Of a DNA stretch of 64,000 nucleotides, positions 9,078-17,621 are shown one piece after another. The translations under genes and the position numbers were made by a program. The notes below the pieces were generated by a model. It saw only the letters and a program-made list of their open reading frames with translations, did not search any database and had not been told where the DNA came from. Numbering within the stretch: the first letter of the stretch is position 1; the number at the start of each line of letters is the position of its first letter. Origin of the DNA: Varunaivibrio sulfuroxidans (lineage in GTDB: Bacteria; Pseudomonadota; Alphaproteobacteria; Rhodospirillales; Magnetovibrionaceae); contig NZ_CP119676.1 of the NCBI RefSeq assembly GCF_029318635.1, positions 1,363,001 through 1,427,000 of the forward strand, written 5' to 3'.

Positions 9078-9500
9078 ATGCCCGACACGCCGCCCTTTCA
9101 CCTCGCCTTTCCGGTTCACGACCTCGATCTGGCCCGCCGTTTTTATGTCGGCGTCCTGGGTTGCGGCGTCGGTCGCGAGAACAGCCATTGGATCGATTTC
9201 GATTTCTGGGGCCATCAGGTCGTCGCCCATCTGACCGAAGGCGGCCCCGGGGACGTGGCGGAAAATCCGGTGGACGGCCACCAGGTGCCGTCGCGGCACT
9301 TCGGCGTCGTCCTCGGCTGGGACGACTGGCATCGCTTGGCCGACAAACTAAAGGCCGCCGAACTGACCTTCATCGTCGCCCCTTATATTCGCTTTCAAGG
9401 CAAGGTCGGCGAACAGGCGACGATGTTCGTGCGCGACCCCAGCGGCAACGCCCTGGAATTCAAAAGCTTTAAAAACGGCGACCAGATGTTCGCCAAATAA
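9078..9500 (+). CDS. VOC-superfamily (glyoxalase/dioxygenase-like) protein
   Basis: A 140-residue single-chain member of the vicinal-oxygen-chelate fold. The N-terminal H-L-A-F-P-V-H-D-L-D-L-A-R-R-F-Y and the C-terminal G-E-Q-A-T-M-F-V-R-D-P-S-G-N-A-L-E-F-K are the two paired beta-alpha-beta modules; likely metal ligands are H8, H75 and the Glu in L-E-F-K. The chemistry cannot be assigned: the family includes dioxygenases, lyases and resistance proteins. A strong GAAAGG-type ribosome site sits about 6 bases before the ATG. It follows the MATE gene by 55 bases and may share its transcript. Confidence 0.85.
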   Translation: MPDTPPFHLAFPVHDLDLARRFYVGVLGCGVGRENSHWIDFDFWGHQVVAHLTEGGPGDVAENPVDGHQVPSRHFGVVLGWDDWHRLADKLKAAELTFIVAPYIRFQGKVGEQATMFVRDPSGNALEFKSFKNGDQMFAK

Positions 9501-9514
9501 TATCGTACCCCCGT

Positions 9515-9530
9515 CCACTAGGGTCAGGAC
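9515..9530. repeat. 16-bp dispersed repeat, copy 1
   Basis: CCACTAGGGTCAGGAC occurs here and again at 15646-15661. Here it overlaps the stop codon of the DUF1491 gene on the minus strand and lies just after the VOC gene. Two exact 16-mers 6 kb apart in otherwise unrelated DNA suggest the ends or remnants of a small mobile element. No element body is visible at either site. Confidence 0.4.
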
Positions 9531-9880
9531 ACAACCGCGCCGTCCGGGGTGAAGACGCCGCGCGCATCCTCGACCTCGATCGCCCAGACGTCGGGGTCGA
9601 TGTCCCGTTCGCGGCGGATGTAGTCGTCGCAGGCCATTTCCTGGGCGCGGGCGTCATCGCCCGCCTTATCGCCGCCCGCGACCGCCATCCACGCCGCCGC
9701 CCCCTCCGGGGTGCGCACCTGGGCGTACAGTCGGCAACCGGCGGCGAAGCGGTTATGCTTGACCAGAACCGCGCCGCCATCGACGTCGCCCTTGGCGATC
9801 ACCATCACCGGCACGCCCTGCGCTTCGTAACGGCGGATCATCGCCGCCACCCATATTTCCGTTTTCAGCCGCGCCGACAT
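9524..9880 (-). CDS. DUF1491 family protein
   Basis: A 118-residue protein matching what I know of the DUF1491 family, common in alphaproteobacteria and of unknown function: R-L-K-T-E-I-W-V-x-A-M-I-R-R at the N-terminus, G-D-V-D-G-G-A-V-L-V-K in the middle and an acidic end with D-P-D-V-W-A-I-E-V-E-D. No signal peptide or membrane segment is seen, so it should be cytosolic. It is convergent with the VOC gene (23 bases between the stops) and divergent from the HIT gene. Recognition rests on pattern memory, not on a search. Confidence 0.75.
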   Translation of the reverse strand: MSARLKTEIWVAAMIRRYEAQGVPVMVIAKGDVDGGAVLVKHNRFAAGCRLYAQVRTPEGAAAWMAVAGGDKAGDDARAQEMACDDYIRRERDIDPDVWAIEVEDARGVFTPDGAVVS

Positions 9881-9957
9881 ACTCTCTTTTCCCCGTGGGC
9901 GTTCTCGCGCACTGTGTATATACCGCTTTACGCGCCCTCATGAGGAATTTTAAGCCC

Positions 9958-10380
9958 ATGTTCCAGATCGACAAAACACTCGAAGCCGATAGCGTTCCCG
10001 TCGCCACGCTGGCGCTGTGCCGGGTGCGGCTGATCCGCGACGCGGCCTATCCCTGGCTGATCCTGGTCCCCGCGCGCGCGCGGATGCGCGATATCGACGA
10101 CCTCGCGCCCGCCGACCAAGGCCTGCTGACGGCCGAAATCTCCCTGGCGTCGCGGACCCTCAAGGCGCTGTTCGTCCCCGACAAAATCAACGTCGCCGCC
10201 CTGGGCAACGTGGTCGAACAGCTGCACGTCCACGTCATCGCCCGCTTCAAGAACGATGCCGCTTGGCCGCGCCCGGTTTGGGGGGTCGCGCCAATGCGCG
10301 ATGACGACACGCTTCACGAAAAACGCCGGCGCGCCCTACAGACCGCGTTCGCCCGTCACGGCGATAAAGATTCCCCTTAA
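9958..10380 (+). CDS. HIT-domain protein (nucleotide hydrolase-like)
   Basis: A 140-residue histidine-triad protein. The signature lies at Q88-L-H90-V-H92-V-I-A-R; the third His of the classical H-x-H-x-H is replaced by Ile, as in an alphaproteobacterial HIT subgroup that continues with A-W-P-x-P-V-W-G, also present here. The catalytic H90 and H92 remain, so hydrolysis of a dinucleoside polyphosphate or nucleotide-amidate is plausible but unproven. ATG 9958 is chosen because it begins the conserved F-x-I-D-x-x-L-E segment; an in-frame start further upstream would run into the promoter region shared with DUF1491. Confidence 0.87.
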   Translation: MFQIDKTLEADSVPVATLALCRVRLIRDAAYPWLILVPARARMRDIDDLAPADQGLLTAEISLASRTLKALFVPDKINVAALGNVVEQLHVHVIARFKNDAAWPRPVWGVAPMRDDDTLHEKRRRALQTAFARHGDKDSP

Positions 10381-10441
10381 GAGGGCAGGACCGGCGGCCC
10401 GAATCGATGCGAAAAGAAGTCTTTCGAACGCCATGGCGCCA

Positions 10442-10454
10442 CCACCTTCGGTGG
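10442..10454 (+). terminator. Weak hairpin after the HIT gene
   Basis: CCACC-TTC-GGTGG forms a 5-bp stem with a 3-base loop about 60 bases after the HIT stop codon. It is followed by AATTTATTGTTTATT, which is T-rich but not a clean U-tract. It could end the HIT transcript, but the short stem makes this only a suggestion. Confidence 0.3.
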
Positions 10455-10619
10455 AATTTATTGTTTATTCTTAAAGAATTAAAAATATTGGTATTACCGC
10501 CAACGTTCGGCAGCGCATGACCGAAGCATCCACCGGAGACAAAAAATCCCCCCAATAACAAAGGGCAATACCCTATATCTGAGATTTTTCTAATTTATAC
10601 TTTCGTTATATATGTAAAA

Positions 10620-10635
10620 TGCATTATGTAATGCA
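10620..10635. promoter_or_regulatory. Palindrome TGCATTA-TG-TAATGCA upstream of soeA
   Basis: Two perfect 7-base arms around a 2-base centre, in the AT-rich core of the intergenic region about 250 bases before soeA. Its size fits a dimeric regulator site. No regulator gene is adjacent, so the binder is unknown and the site may be fortuitous. Confidence 0.25.
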
Positions 10636-10887
10636 CCGTGGTCGTTCTTCCATATTCGTGAGATAACGAATGGGAAAATCGACCGTCGGGGGAGTCATAA
10701 TAATATCCGATGGGGGACGGGAGGAATCGCGGAACAGCACACCACTCGATCATACCGCGTGCGCACCCACGGAGCCTCCGGGCGAAAGCGTGCCGCGCCG
10801 GCGGATTCATCCGAAGCCCGCGCGATTCCCATCATGCAGGTTTTTTTACGGTGAAATGGGCGAAAACGCCCGTTGGAGACATTTTTG

Positions 10888-13812
10888 ATGACTGAAGCGG
10901 GAAAACCGAAAACCGGCGGTTTTATCTTCGAGGACGCGCACGCCCACGATGACGACGTCGATCTGTCGCCGACCCTGGGCGACGAGGTTAAATACACCAC
11001 CTGCTATATGTGCGCCTGTCGCTGCGGCATCAAGGTCTACCTCCAGGACGGCAAGGTGCGCTACATCCAGGGCAACCGCGACCATCCGATCAACAAGGGC
11101 GTGCTATGCGGCAAGGGATCGTCGGGAATCATGCAGCACTATTCCCCGGCGCGCTTGCAAAAGCCGCTCAAACGCGTCGGTCCGCGCGGCAGCGGCGAGT
11201 TCGAGGAAATCGAGTGGGACGAAGCCCTTGAGATCGCCACCCAACGTCTCAAGCACATCCGCGAAACCGATCCGAAAAAACTGGCGTTCTTCACCGGGCG
11301 CGACCAATCGCAAGCCACCACCGGATGGTGGGCGTCCATGTTCGGCACCCCCAACTACGCCGCCCACGGCGGATTTTGCTCGGTCAACATGGCCGCCGCC
11401 GGGCTGTATTCGATCGGCGGCGCGTTTTGGGAATTCGGCGAGCCCGATTGGGAGCACACCAAATACTTCATGATGTTCGGCGTCGCCGAGGATCACGATT
11501 CCAATCCGATCAAGATCGGCCTCGGCAAGATTAAGGAAAACGGCGCCAAGTTCGTCTCCATCAATCCGGTGCGCACCGGCTATTCGGCGATCGCCGACGA
11601 ATGGGTCGGCATCCGCCCGGGGACCGATGGGCTGTTCGTGATGGCGCTGATGCACGAACTGCTCAAGGCGGGCAAGGTCGATATCCCCTATTTGTTGCGC
11701 TACACCAACGCGCCGTGGCTGGTGATTCAGGACCCCGGCGCGCCCGATCACGGCATGTTCGCGCGCGACGGCGACGGCCATCCCTTGGTGTGGAACATCA
11801 AGGACGAAAAGCTCACCGACGCCAACCGCATCGACATCGCCCCCGCCATGAGCGGCGAATATCCCCTTCCCGACGGCCGCAGCGCGGTGCCCGCGTTCCA
11901 ATTGATGGCCGAACGCTACATGGACGACGCCTACGCCCCCGAAGCCGTGGCCGAGGCCACCGGCCTCGCCGCACAAGATATCAAGCGCATCGCCGCCGAA
12001 CTGGCGCACGTCGCCTTCGAACAAGAAATCGAATTGGACATCGCATGGATCGACTGGGCCGGGCGCAAGCACCCAAAAATGATCGGCCGACCGGTCTCGA
12101 TGCACGCGATGCGCGGAATTTCCGCCCACTCCAACGGTTTTCACACCTGCCGCGCCATCCATATTCTACAAATGTTGCTGGGTAGCATCGAGGTCCCCGG
12201 CGGCTTTCGCATCAAGGCGCCTTTTCCCAAACCGATCCCACCGACCAACAAGCCGACCGGCAAGCCCGATCACGTCGCCCCGGGAACCCATCTTCCGGGG
12301 ATGGCGCTCGGCTTTCCGACCTCGCCCGAGGACCTGTTGCTCGACGACGACGGCAAACCGGTGCGCCTGGACAAGGCCTATAGCTGGGACTTCCCGCTGG
12401 CCAGTCACGGTTTGATGCACATGGTCATCCACAACGCCTGGGCAGGCGATCCCTACCCCATCGATACCCTAATGCTGTTCATGGCCAATATGAGCTGGAA
12501 TTCGTCGATGAACACCTCGAAAGTGATCGAGATGTTGACGGACAAGGGCGAAGACGGCGAATACAAAATCCCCAACATCATTTATTCCGACGCCTATTAT
12601 TCGGAAATGGTGCCCTACGCCGACCTGGTGCTGCCCGACACCACCTATCTGGAACGCTTCGACTGTATTTCCATGCTCGACCGGCCGATTTCCTCGGCCG
12701 AGAGCGCCGGGGATGCTATTCGCTATCCCGTGGTCCAACCCGACCGCGACGTGCGCGGCTTCCAAGAGGTCCTGCTCGACCTCGGCGCGCGGCTGCACTT
12801 GCCCGGCCTGGTGAACGACGACGGCACACCCAAGTATCCCGGAGGATATGCCGATTACATCGTCAATCACGAACGCCAACCGGGAATTGGGCTGCTCTCG
12901 GGCTGGCGCGGACAAAGCGCGACCGGCAATAAGTGCAAAGGACCGCCCAATCCCGACCAGATCAAGGAATACATCGCTCACGGCAGTTTCTGGCAGCACG
13001 AATTCCTTCTCGAACACACCTACTATAAAATGGCCAACAAAGGATATCTGGAGTGGGCCCACGACATGGGCTGCGTGACCTCGAAGGAACAGATCATCTT
13101 CAACTTGTATTCCGAAATCTTGCAAAGCTTCCGCCTGGCCGGGGAAGGCCACGGTAAAATCCAACCGCCCGAGGACAAACGCGAACGCATCAAACTCTAT
13201 TTCGACCCCCTGCCGATTTGGTATACCCCGATCGAGGAAGAAATGAGCGATACCGCGCGCTATCCCTTCCATGCCCTGACCCAACGCCCGATGCACATGT
13301 ACCATTCGTGGGGATCGCAGAACGCCTGGCTGCGCCAGATCATCGCCAAGAACCGCCTGTTCATTCATCGCGAGAAAGCCGCCGAGCTGGGCATCGCCGA
13401 CGACGACTGGGTCTGGGTTTCCTCCGAGCACGGTCGCATCAAGGTGCAGGCCGGGCTGATGGACGGCGTCAACAAGGATACGGTATGGACCTGGAACGCC
13501 ATCGGCAAGCGCGCCGGGGCCTGGATGCTCAGCGCCGACGCCAACGAATCGAAAGAGGGTTTCCTACTTAACCACCTGATCAGCGAGCTTTTGCCCGAAC
13601 GGGGCGACGGCTATCGCTATTCCAATTCCGATCCGGTGACCGGCCAGGCGGCTTGGTTCGACGTCCGGGTGCGTATTGAAAAGGCCGCCGCCGCCGAATT
13701 TGGCGAAACTTTCCCGCGCTTCGACCCGGTAGACCATCCCAAGGGCATGAAAAAACCCGTCGATATCTCGTTTTACGGCGAGCACTTCCGCAAAGCGAGG
13801 GAGAGCAAGTAA
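10888..13812 (+). CDS. soeA: Sulfite dehydrogenase (quinone), molybdopterin catalytic subunit SoeA
   Basis: Large molybdenum subunit expected to oxidise sulfite to sulfate on the cytoplasmic face and pass electrons to quinone through SoeB and SoeC. The 974-residue protein has a 4Fe-4S motif at C39-x2-C42-x3-C46 and C74 (C-Y-M-C-A-C-R-C-G), the molybdopterin domains and the C-terminal dinucleotide-binding domain (H-A-L-T-Q-R-P-M-H-M-Y-H-S-W-G-S-Q-N). No Tat signal precedes the cluster, which fits a cytoplasmic Soe enzyme and argues against a periplasmic DMSO or polysulfide reductase. ATG 10888 follows GGAG by 9 bases; a TTG at 10873 is less likely. Assignment rests on family pattern and the A-B-C gene order. 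Confidence 0.85.
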   Translation: MTEAGKPKTGGFIFEDAHAHDDDVDLSPTLGDEVKYTTCYMCACRCGIKVYLQDGKVRYIQGNRDHPINKGVLCGKGSSGIMQHYSPARLQKPLKRVGPRGSGEFEEIEWDEALEIATQRLKHIRETDPKKLAFFTGRDQSQATTGWWASMFGTPNYAAHGGFCSVNMAAAGLYSIGGAFWEFGEPDWEHTKYFMMFGVAEDHDSNPIKIGLGKIKENGAKFVSINPVRTGYSAIADEWVGIRPGTDGLFVMALMHELLKAGKVDIPYLLRYTNAPWLVIQDPGAPDHGMFARDGDGHPLVWNIKDEKLTDANRIDIAPAMSGEYPLPDGRSAVPAFQLMAERYMDDAYAPEAVAEATGLAAQDIKRIAAELAHVAFEQEIELDIAWIDWAGRKHPKMIGRPVSMHAMRGISAHSNGFHTCRAIHILQMLLGSIEVPGGFRIKAPFPKPIPPTNKPTGKPDHVAPGTHLPGMALGFPTSPEDLLLDDDGKPVRLDKAYSWDFPLASHGLMHMVIHNAWAGDPYPIDTLMLFMANMSWNSSMNTSKVIEMLTDKGEDGEYKIPNIIYSDAYYSEMVPYADLVLPDTTYLERFDCISMLDRPISSAESAGDAIRYPVVQPDRDVRGFQEVLLDLGARLHLPGLVNDDGTPKYPGGYADYIVNHERQPGIGLLSGWRGQSATGNKCKGPPNPDQIKEYIAHGSFWQHEFLLEHTYYKMANKGYLEWAHDMGCVTSKEQIIFNLYSEILQSFRLAGEGHGKIQPPEDKRERIKLYFDPLPIWYTPIEEEMSDTARYPFHALTQRPMHMYHSWGSQNAWLRQIIAKNRLFIHREKAAELGIADDDWVWVSSEHGRIKVQAGLMDGVNKDTVWTWNAIGKRAGAWMLSADANESKEGFLLNHLISELLPERGDGYRYSNSDPVTGQAAWFDVRVRIEKAAAAEFGETFPRFDPVDHPKGMKKPVDISFYGEHFRKARESK

Positions 13813-13813
13813 G

Positions 13814-14563
13814 ATGACGTCCCTGCCACCCGAAACACAAAAAAAACTCGGCCTCGTCATCGACCTGGACACCTGTGTCGGATGTCACGCCTGCGCCACC
13901 AACTGCAAGGAATGGAACACCGGCGGCCATTCCGCCCCGCTGACCGACGTCAACCCCTATAGCCGTGATCCCGACGGGGTATGGTTCAACCGCATCCATA
14001 GTTTCGAAATCGATCGCGGCGCGAACGGCGTCGGGATGACGGTCAATTTCCCGCGTTCGTGCCTGCACTGTGAAAAGGCCGCCTGCGTCACCGTATGTCC
14101 GACCGGCGCCTCATACAAACGCGCCGAGGACGGCATCGTCCTGGTCAACGACGAAAAATGCATCGGCTGCAAACTGTGCAGTTGGGCATGTCCCTACGGC
14201 GCGCGCGAATTCGACGTCACCAAGGGGGTGATGAAAAAATGCACCCTGTGCATCGACCGCATTTATAACGAGAACCTCGATGAAATCGATCGTCAGCCCG
14301 CCTGCGTCATCACCTGTCCGGTCGGCGCGCGCCATTTCGGCGACCTCGGCGATCCCGGATCGGAGGTCTCCAAGCTGGTCGTCGCCCGCCATGGCCGCGA
14401 CCTGATGCCTGAAATGGGCTACAAACCGACCAATAAGTATCTGCCCCCCCGACCGCGCAAGCTCGATCCGGCGTTGCTCGGCGCGCCCTTGGAGCTCAAG
14501 CCCCGAAAGACGAAAAAGGGCGAAAAGATTTTGGCCTGGGTAGACAACCTGCTATCGCGATAG
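13814..14563 (+). CDS. soeB: Sulfite dehydrogenase iron-sulfur subunit SoeB
   Basis: A 249-residue ferredoxin-type electron-transfer subunit. Four cysteine groups are visible: C-V-G-C-H-A-C-A-T-N-C near residue 17, C-L-H-C-E-K-A-A-C-V-T-V-C-P, C-I-G-C-K-L-C-S-W-A-C-P, and C-T-L-C-I-D-R with a later C-V-I-T-C-P. Together they give the four 4Fe-4S clusters of the DmsB/PsrB/SoeB family. The gene begins 2 bases after the soeA stop codon and 13 bases before soeC, so the three are one operon. It should wire the molybdenum site of SoeA to the membrane subunit. Confidence 0.88.
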   Translation: MTSLPPETQKKLGLVIDLDTCVGCHACATNCKEWNTGGHSAPLTDVNPYSRDPDGVWFNRIHSFEIDRGANGVGMTVNFPRSCLHCEKAACVTVCPTGASYKRAEDGIVLVNDEKCIGCKLCSWACPYGAREFDVTKGVMKKCTLCIDRIYNENLDEIDRQPACVITCPVGARHFGDLGDPGSEVSKLVVARHGRDLMPEMGYKPTNKYLPPRPRKLDPALLGAPLELKPRKTKKGEKILAWVDNLLSR

Positions 14564-14576
14564 GAGAAGCGCACCG

Positions 14577-15521
14577 ATGCATCCCGCATTATCCGTTATA
14601 TTTTTCACCACGGCGACCGGCGCCGGGTACGGTTTCCTCGCGCTGCTCGGCATTTTCGGGGCCAGCGGACTGCTGCCCTCCGACCGCTGGATGGGGTTGA
14701 GCGGCCTGATTGTCGCCCTCGGCCTGATCACCACCGGGCTGCTGTCATCGACCTTCCACCTCGGCCATCCCGAACGGGCGTGGCGGGCGTTCACCCAGTG
14801 GCGCTCGTCGTGGCTATCGCGTGAGGGCGTGGCCTCGGTGCTGACCTATATTCCGGCGCTCCTGCTCGGCGTCGGCTGGGTCGTCTTTCAGGATGTCAGC
14901 GGATTTTGGGCGGTAATGGGCGTCCTCGCCGCGGTGCTGTCGTGGTTGACGGTGGCGTGCACGGCGATGATCTACCGTTCGCTGCGTCCGATCCACCAAT
15001 GGCACAACGACTTCACCGTGCCCAGCTATATCGTTCTCAGCCTGATGAGCGGGGCGGTCCTGATGTCGGCCCTGACCAAGCTGTTTTCCATCGACAACGG
15101 TTACATCCAAGGCCTGACCGTGATCACTCTGGCGATCGGTTGGGCGCTGAAAAGCGCTTACTGGAACTTCAACAAAAAATCGAAGGGCTTGCCCACCGTC
15201 AATTCCGCCATCGGGGTCGATGCCGGACGGGTCAACGTGCTGGAGGCGCCGCATACTTCGGACAACTACTTGCTCAAGGAGATGGGCTTTAAGGTGGCGC
15301 GCAAACACGCCGAGAGACTACGTCTTCTCTCCCACGTCATGGGGTTCGCCCTGCCTTTGCTGTTTTCCCTGATCGCCCTGTTCACCACCGGCGCGACGGC
15401 GGTGATCGCCAGTGTGCTGGCGTGGGCCTTGTGCTCGCTGGGAATTTTAGTGGAACGTTGGCTGTTTTTCGCCGAGGCGAAGCACTCGGTGACCTTGTAT
15501 TACGGCGAGCAAACGGTCTAG
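14577..15521 (+). CDS. soeC: Sulfite dehydrogenase membrane anchor SoeC (DmsC-type)
   Basis: A 314-residue membrane protein with about eight hydrophobic segments, expected to anchor SoeAB and reduce quinone. The pattern is that of the DmsC-like anchors: S-V-I-F-F-T-T-A-T-G-A-G-Y-G, then S-S-T-F-H-L-G-H-P-E-R-A-W-R-A-F-T-Q-W-R-S-S-W-L-S-R-E, which are the conserved loop residues after helix 2, and a C-terminal F-A-E-A-K-H-S-V-T-L-Y-Y. The GAGAAG ribosome site lies 5-10 bases before the ATG. Third gene of the soe operon. Confidence 0.87.
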   Translation: MHPALSVIFFTTATGAGYGFLALLGIFGASGLLPSDRWMGLSGLIVALGLITTGLLSSTFHLGHPERAWRAFTQWRSSWLSREGVASVLTYIPALLLGVGWVVFQDVSGFWAVMGVLAAVLSWLTVACTAMIYRSLRPIHQWHNDFTVPSYIVLSLMSGAVLMSALTKLFSIDNGYIQGLTVITLAIGWALKSAYWNFNKKSKGLPTVNSAIGVDAGRVNVLEAPHTSDNYLLKEMGFKVARKHAERLRLLSHVMGFALPLLFSLIALFTTGATAVIASVLAWALCSLGILVERWLFFAEAKHSVTLYYGEQTV

Positions 15522-15645
15522 TGGATCGACTCCGACGTTTCGCTCCCGCGAACCATCGGGCCGACCACTATCTATCTTTTTGTTGCAGTTTGATTTCTTC
15601 ACACATTTGTGTCCAATTGCATCGGACTCAAATGTTAAACTCAAA

Positions 15646-15661
15646 CCACTAGGGTCAGGAC
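15646..15661. repeat. 16-bp dispersed repeat, copy 2
   Basis: Second exact copy of CCACTAGGGTCAGGAC (the first is at 9515-9530), here between soeC and the EamA permease gene. It is followed by CTCTTAATC, an AT-rich context. The copies share no further sequence, consistent with an element end or a chance-preserved fragment. Confidence 0.4.
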
Positions 15662-15743
15662 CTCTTAATCTTCCCGAGAAACGCCTCCCCGGACGGAAAA
15701 GCCCCCCACCGAACCGTGCCGCCGAACCATGAACGGAGCTTAC

Positions 15744-16652
15744 ATGCGTGAAACGTCATCCGCCGCCGTCCGCCGGGGGGGGATCCTTCTTGCCTGCGCG
15801 ATTTTTCTGTGGGGGATGAACTGGCCGATTATGAAAATCGGCATCGGCTATATTCATCCGCTATGGTTCGCCGCGATCCGGGTCCTGCTGGGGGCGCTCA
15901 CCCTTTTTACCTTTCTCGCTTTTCGCGGTGGAAACATTCTGCCAAATCGGCGTGAACTACCGATTTTACTGAGCGTCGGCGGCTTGCAAATCGGACTCGG
16001 CATGGCCTTGATCCACAGTGCGCTGCTGTATGTCGATGCGGGAAGATCGGCGATCATCGCCTATACCATGGCGCTGTGGGCGGCCCCCATGGCCGCCTGG
16101 GCCCTTGGGGAAAAATTAACCGTGGCCAAGGGGGCCGGATTGCTCATGGGGATCGTGGGGTTGCTGTTTCTGCTCAACCCGCTGACGTTTCCATGGGGCT
16201 GGAACACGGCGACGCTGGGCAACGTCCTGCTGCTTCTGGCCGCCGTTTCGTGGGCTATCGCCATCGTCCATGTGCGCGCCCACACATGGATACGCGGGCA
16301 CCTGCAACTGTTGCCCTGGCAACTTTTGCTTGGCGGCGTTTTGATCTCCATCACCGCCCTGACCTTGGACGGCCCGCCGCACATTACGCCGTCGTGGACC
16401 TTGGGGGCGATTTTACTGTTTAACGGCCCACTGGCCACGGCGTTGGCGTTTTGGGCGTTTCTCGCCGCGGCGCGCGCGCTGACATCGAACGCCACGGCGA
16501 TGGGATCGCTGGCGGTGCCGGTGGTCGGCTTCGCCGCGTCGCACCTGTTGCTGGGCGAACCGTTGAGCGCTTCGACCCTGGGCGGATTGGGTTTCATCGT
16601 CGGTGGCATTTTCCTCGCCACCATCGGCGGATTCAAGCGGCGGCGGACTTAA
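15744..16652 (+). CDS. EamA/DMT-family permease
   Basis: Drug/metabolite-type transporter of about 302 residues with ten hydrophobic helices in two EamA repeats (first L-W-G-M-N-W-P-I-M-K-I-G; second beginning L-L-L-A-A-V-S-W-A-I-A-I-V). Each repeat ends in the usual L-G-E-x-L segment (A-L-G-E-K-L; L-L-G-E-P-L). ATG 15744 is chosen over 15729 because GGAG lies 8 bases before it. Such proteins export amino acids, purines or other small metabolites; the substrate is not predictable. It is convergent with the nar operon. Confidence 0.88.
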   Translation: MRETSSAAVRRGGILLACAIFLWGMNWPIMKIGIGYIHPLWFAAIRVLLGALTLFTFLAFRGGNILPNRRELPILLSVGGLQIGLGMALIHSALLYVDAGRSAIIAYTMALWAAPMAAWALGEKLTVAKGAGLLMGIVGLLFLLNPLTFPWGWNTATLGNVLLLLAAVSWAIAIVHVRAHTWIRGHLQLLPWQLLLGGVLISITALTLDGPPHITPSWTLGAILLFNGPLATALAFWAFLAAARALTSNATAMGSLAVPVVGFAASHLLLGEPLSASTLGGLGFIVGGIFLATIGGFKRRRT

Positions 16653-16688
16653 TGACTTAATCCACGACGCGACGGCCCCCCCAAAAAA

Positions 16689-16726
16689 ACAAAGGCCCTT
16701 GGGCGCTGGGCGTCCGGGGCCTTTGT
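16689..16726 (-). terminator. Rho-independent terminator of the nar operon
   Basis: ACAAAGGCCC pairs perfectly with GGGCCTTTGT across an 18-base loop. Read on the minus strand the hairpin is followed by a run of seven T residues, making it a strong terminator for the nar operon, whose last gene stops at 16790. On the plus strand it may also slow transcripts coming from the EamA permease gene. Confidence 0.8.
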
Positions 16727-16789
16727 TCGACGGCGCGCATCAAGGGCGAACTGCGCGCCGTCATCGTCTTTCATCGTTGCGCCGCGCGC

Positions 16790-17617
16790 TTAACGCACCA
16801 GCACGGAGTCCAAATCACCGAAGTCGAGCCCCCGAATGTCCGCTTTCGCCGCGAGAACTTGCACATACTGCGCTGCGCCGCGCCGCCAACTGGCCTCACT
16901 CAAGTACGATGCTATTCGTTCCCTGACGGCGTCGAAAGGCAACGTTTTCCCTTCGTCTTTGCGTTCGAGGCGCAGGACATGGACGCCAAAGCGGCTTTTC
17001 AGCGGCTCCGGGTACAGCTCTCCCGCCTCAAGACTCAGCAACGCCTTTTCGAACTCCGGCGCGGTATCTCCGTGCGTAATTTGTCCCAGGACACCACCGT
17101 CCTTGCCCGACGGACACGCCGATTGGGCGCGCGCCAAACGGGAAAATTCTCCGGGGTCGTCCCGTAAAATATCGAGACACCGCGATGCGTCTTCCTCCGC
17201 CTTGCGATAGGCCTCAGGGTCGTCGGGAGACGCCGTAAACAAGATATGCGCCGGTTCGAAGATATCCGCGCCGCGAAACCGCGACAGATTGGCGTGATAA
17301 AAGCGCCGACAACTTTCTTCGTCGGGGGTCGGCGTTTTGATTTCCCGTTCCAAAAGAACGCGATAGCGCGCCTCTTCGATATCTTCGTGCTTGCCCGGCG
17401 CGATTTCCATGGGAACCGCGGAAATTTCAAGTTTTTCCGCCTCCTGTTTCAAAAGCTCGCGCACGACAAGCGCCCTGGCCGCCGCAAAATATGCGCCATC
17501 GGGATCGGGGTCGGGATGGTTTTGCGCCTCGGCGGCAATCGCCTGGGAGGATATACGCACCCCGTTCACGCTAATCGTTTCCACCGCCGGATCGCCTGGG
17601 AGAGAAGTTCTCGCCAT
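16790..17617 (-). CDS. Parvulin-type peptidyl-prolyl isomerase of the nar operon (NifM/PpiC-like)
   Basis: The 275-residue protein has an N-terminal helical region (about 1-115) and a parvulin rotamase domain at roughly 118-215, with A-H-I-L-F, the A-R-A-Q-S-A-C-P-S-G-K-D-G-G-V-L-G loop and F-E-K-A-L-L-S-L-E-A-G-E. A parvulin gene after narI is a recurrent feature of denitrifier nar operons and probably assists folding of the nitrate reductase complex. No signal peptide is seen, so it acts in the cytosol. It starts 4 bases after the narI stop and is the last gene before the terminator. Confidence 0.85.
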   Translation of the reverse strand: MARTSLPGDPAVETISVNGVRISSQAIAAEAQNHPDPDPDGAYFAAARALVVRELLKQEAEKLEISAVPMEIAPGKHEDIEEARYRVLLEREIKTPTPDEESCRRFYHANLSRFRGADIFEPAHILFTASPDDPEAYRKAEEDASRCLDILRDDPGEFSRLARAQSACPSGKDGGVLGQITHGDTAPEFEKALLSLEAGELYPEPLKSRFGVHVLRLERKDEGKTLPFDAVRERIASYLSEASWRRGAAQYVQVLAAKADIRGLDFGDLDSVLVR

Positions 17618-17621
17618 CGCC

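Larger units (their letters stand above)
10381..10887. other. 507-bp intergenic region ahead of soeABC
   Basis: No convincing gene here; the small open frames lack ribosome sites and protein-like composition. The middle (about 10465-10640) is markedly AT-rich, as expected of a promoter region. Three structures stand out: a weak hairpin at 10442-10454, a palindrome at 10620-10635, and a short G-G-G-C-G/C-G-C-C-C hairpin at 10859-10872 right before the soeA ribosome site. No FNR-type TTGAT-N4-ATCAA box was found in this stretch. Confidence 0.6.

Noticed and set aside
11104..12162. Long minus-strand open frame opposite soeA
   Set aside because: Mirror frame of a strongly coding gene, glycine- and histidine-rich without motifs or ribosome site.
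10888..13812. Reading SoeA as a periplasmic polysulfide, thiosulfate or DMSO reductase
   Set aside because: There is no twin-arginine signal before the iron-sulfur motif, and the motif order fits the Soe group; some doubt remains and is stated in the entry.
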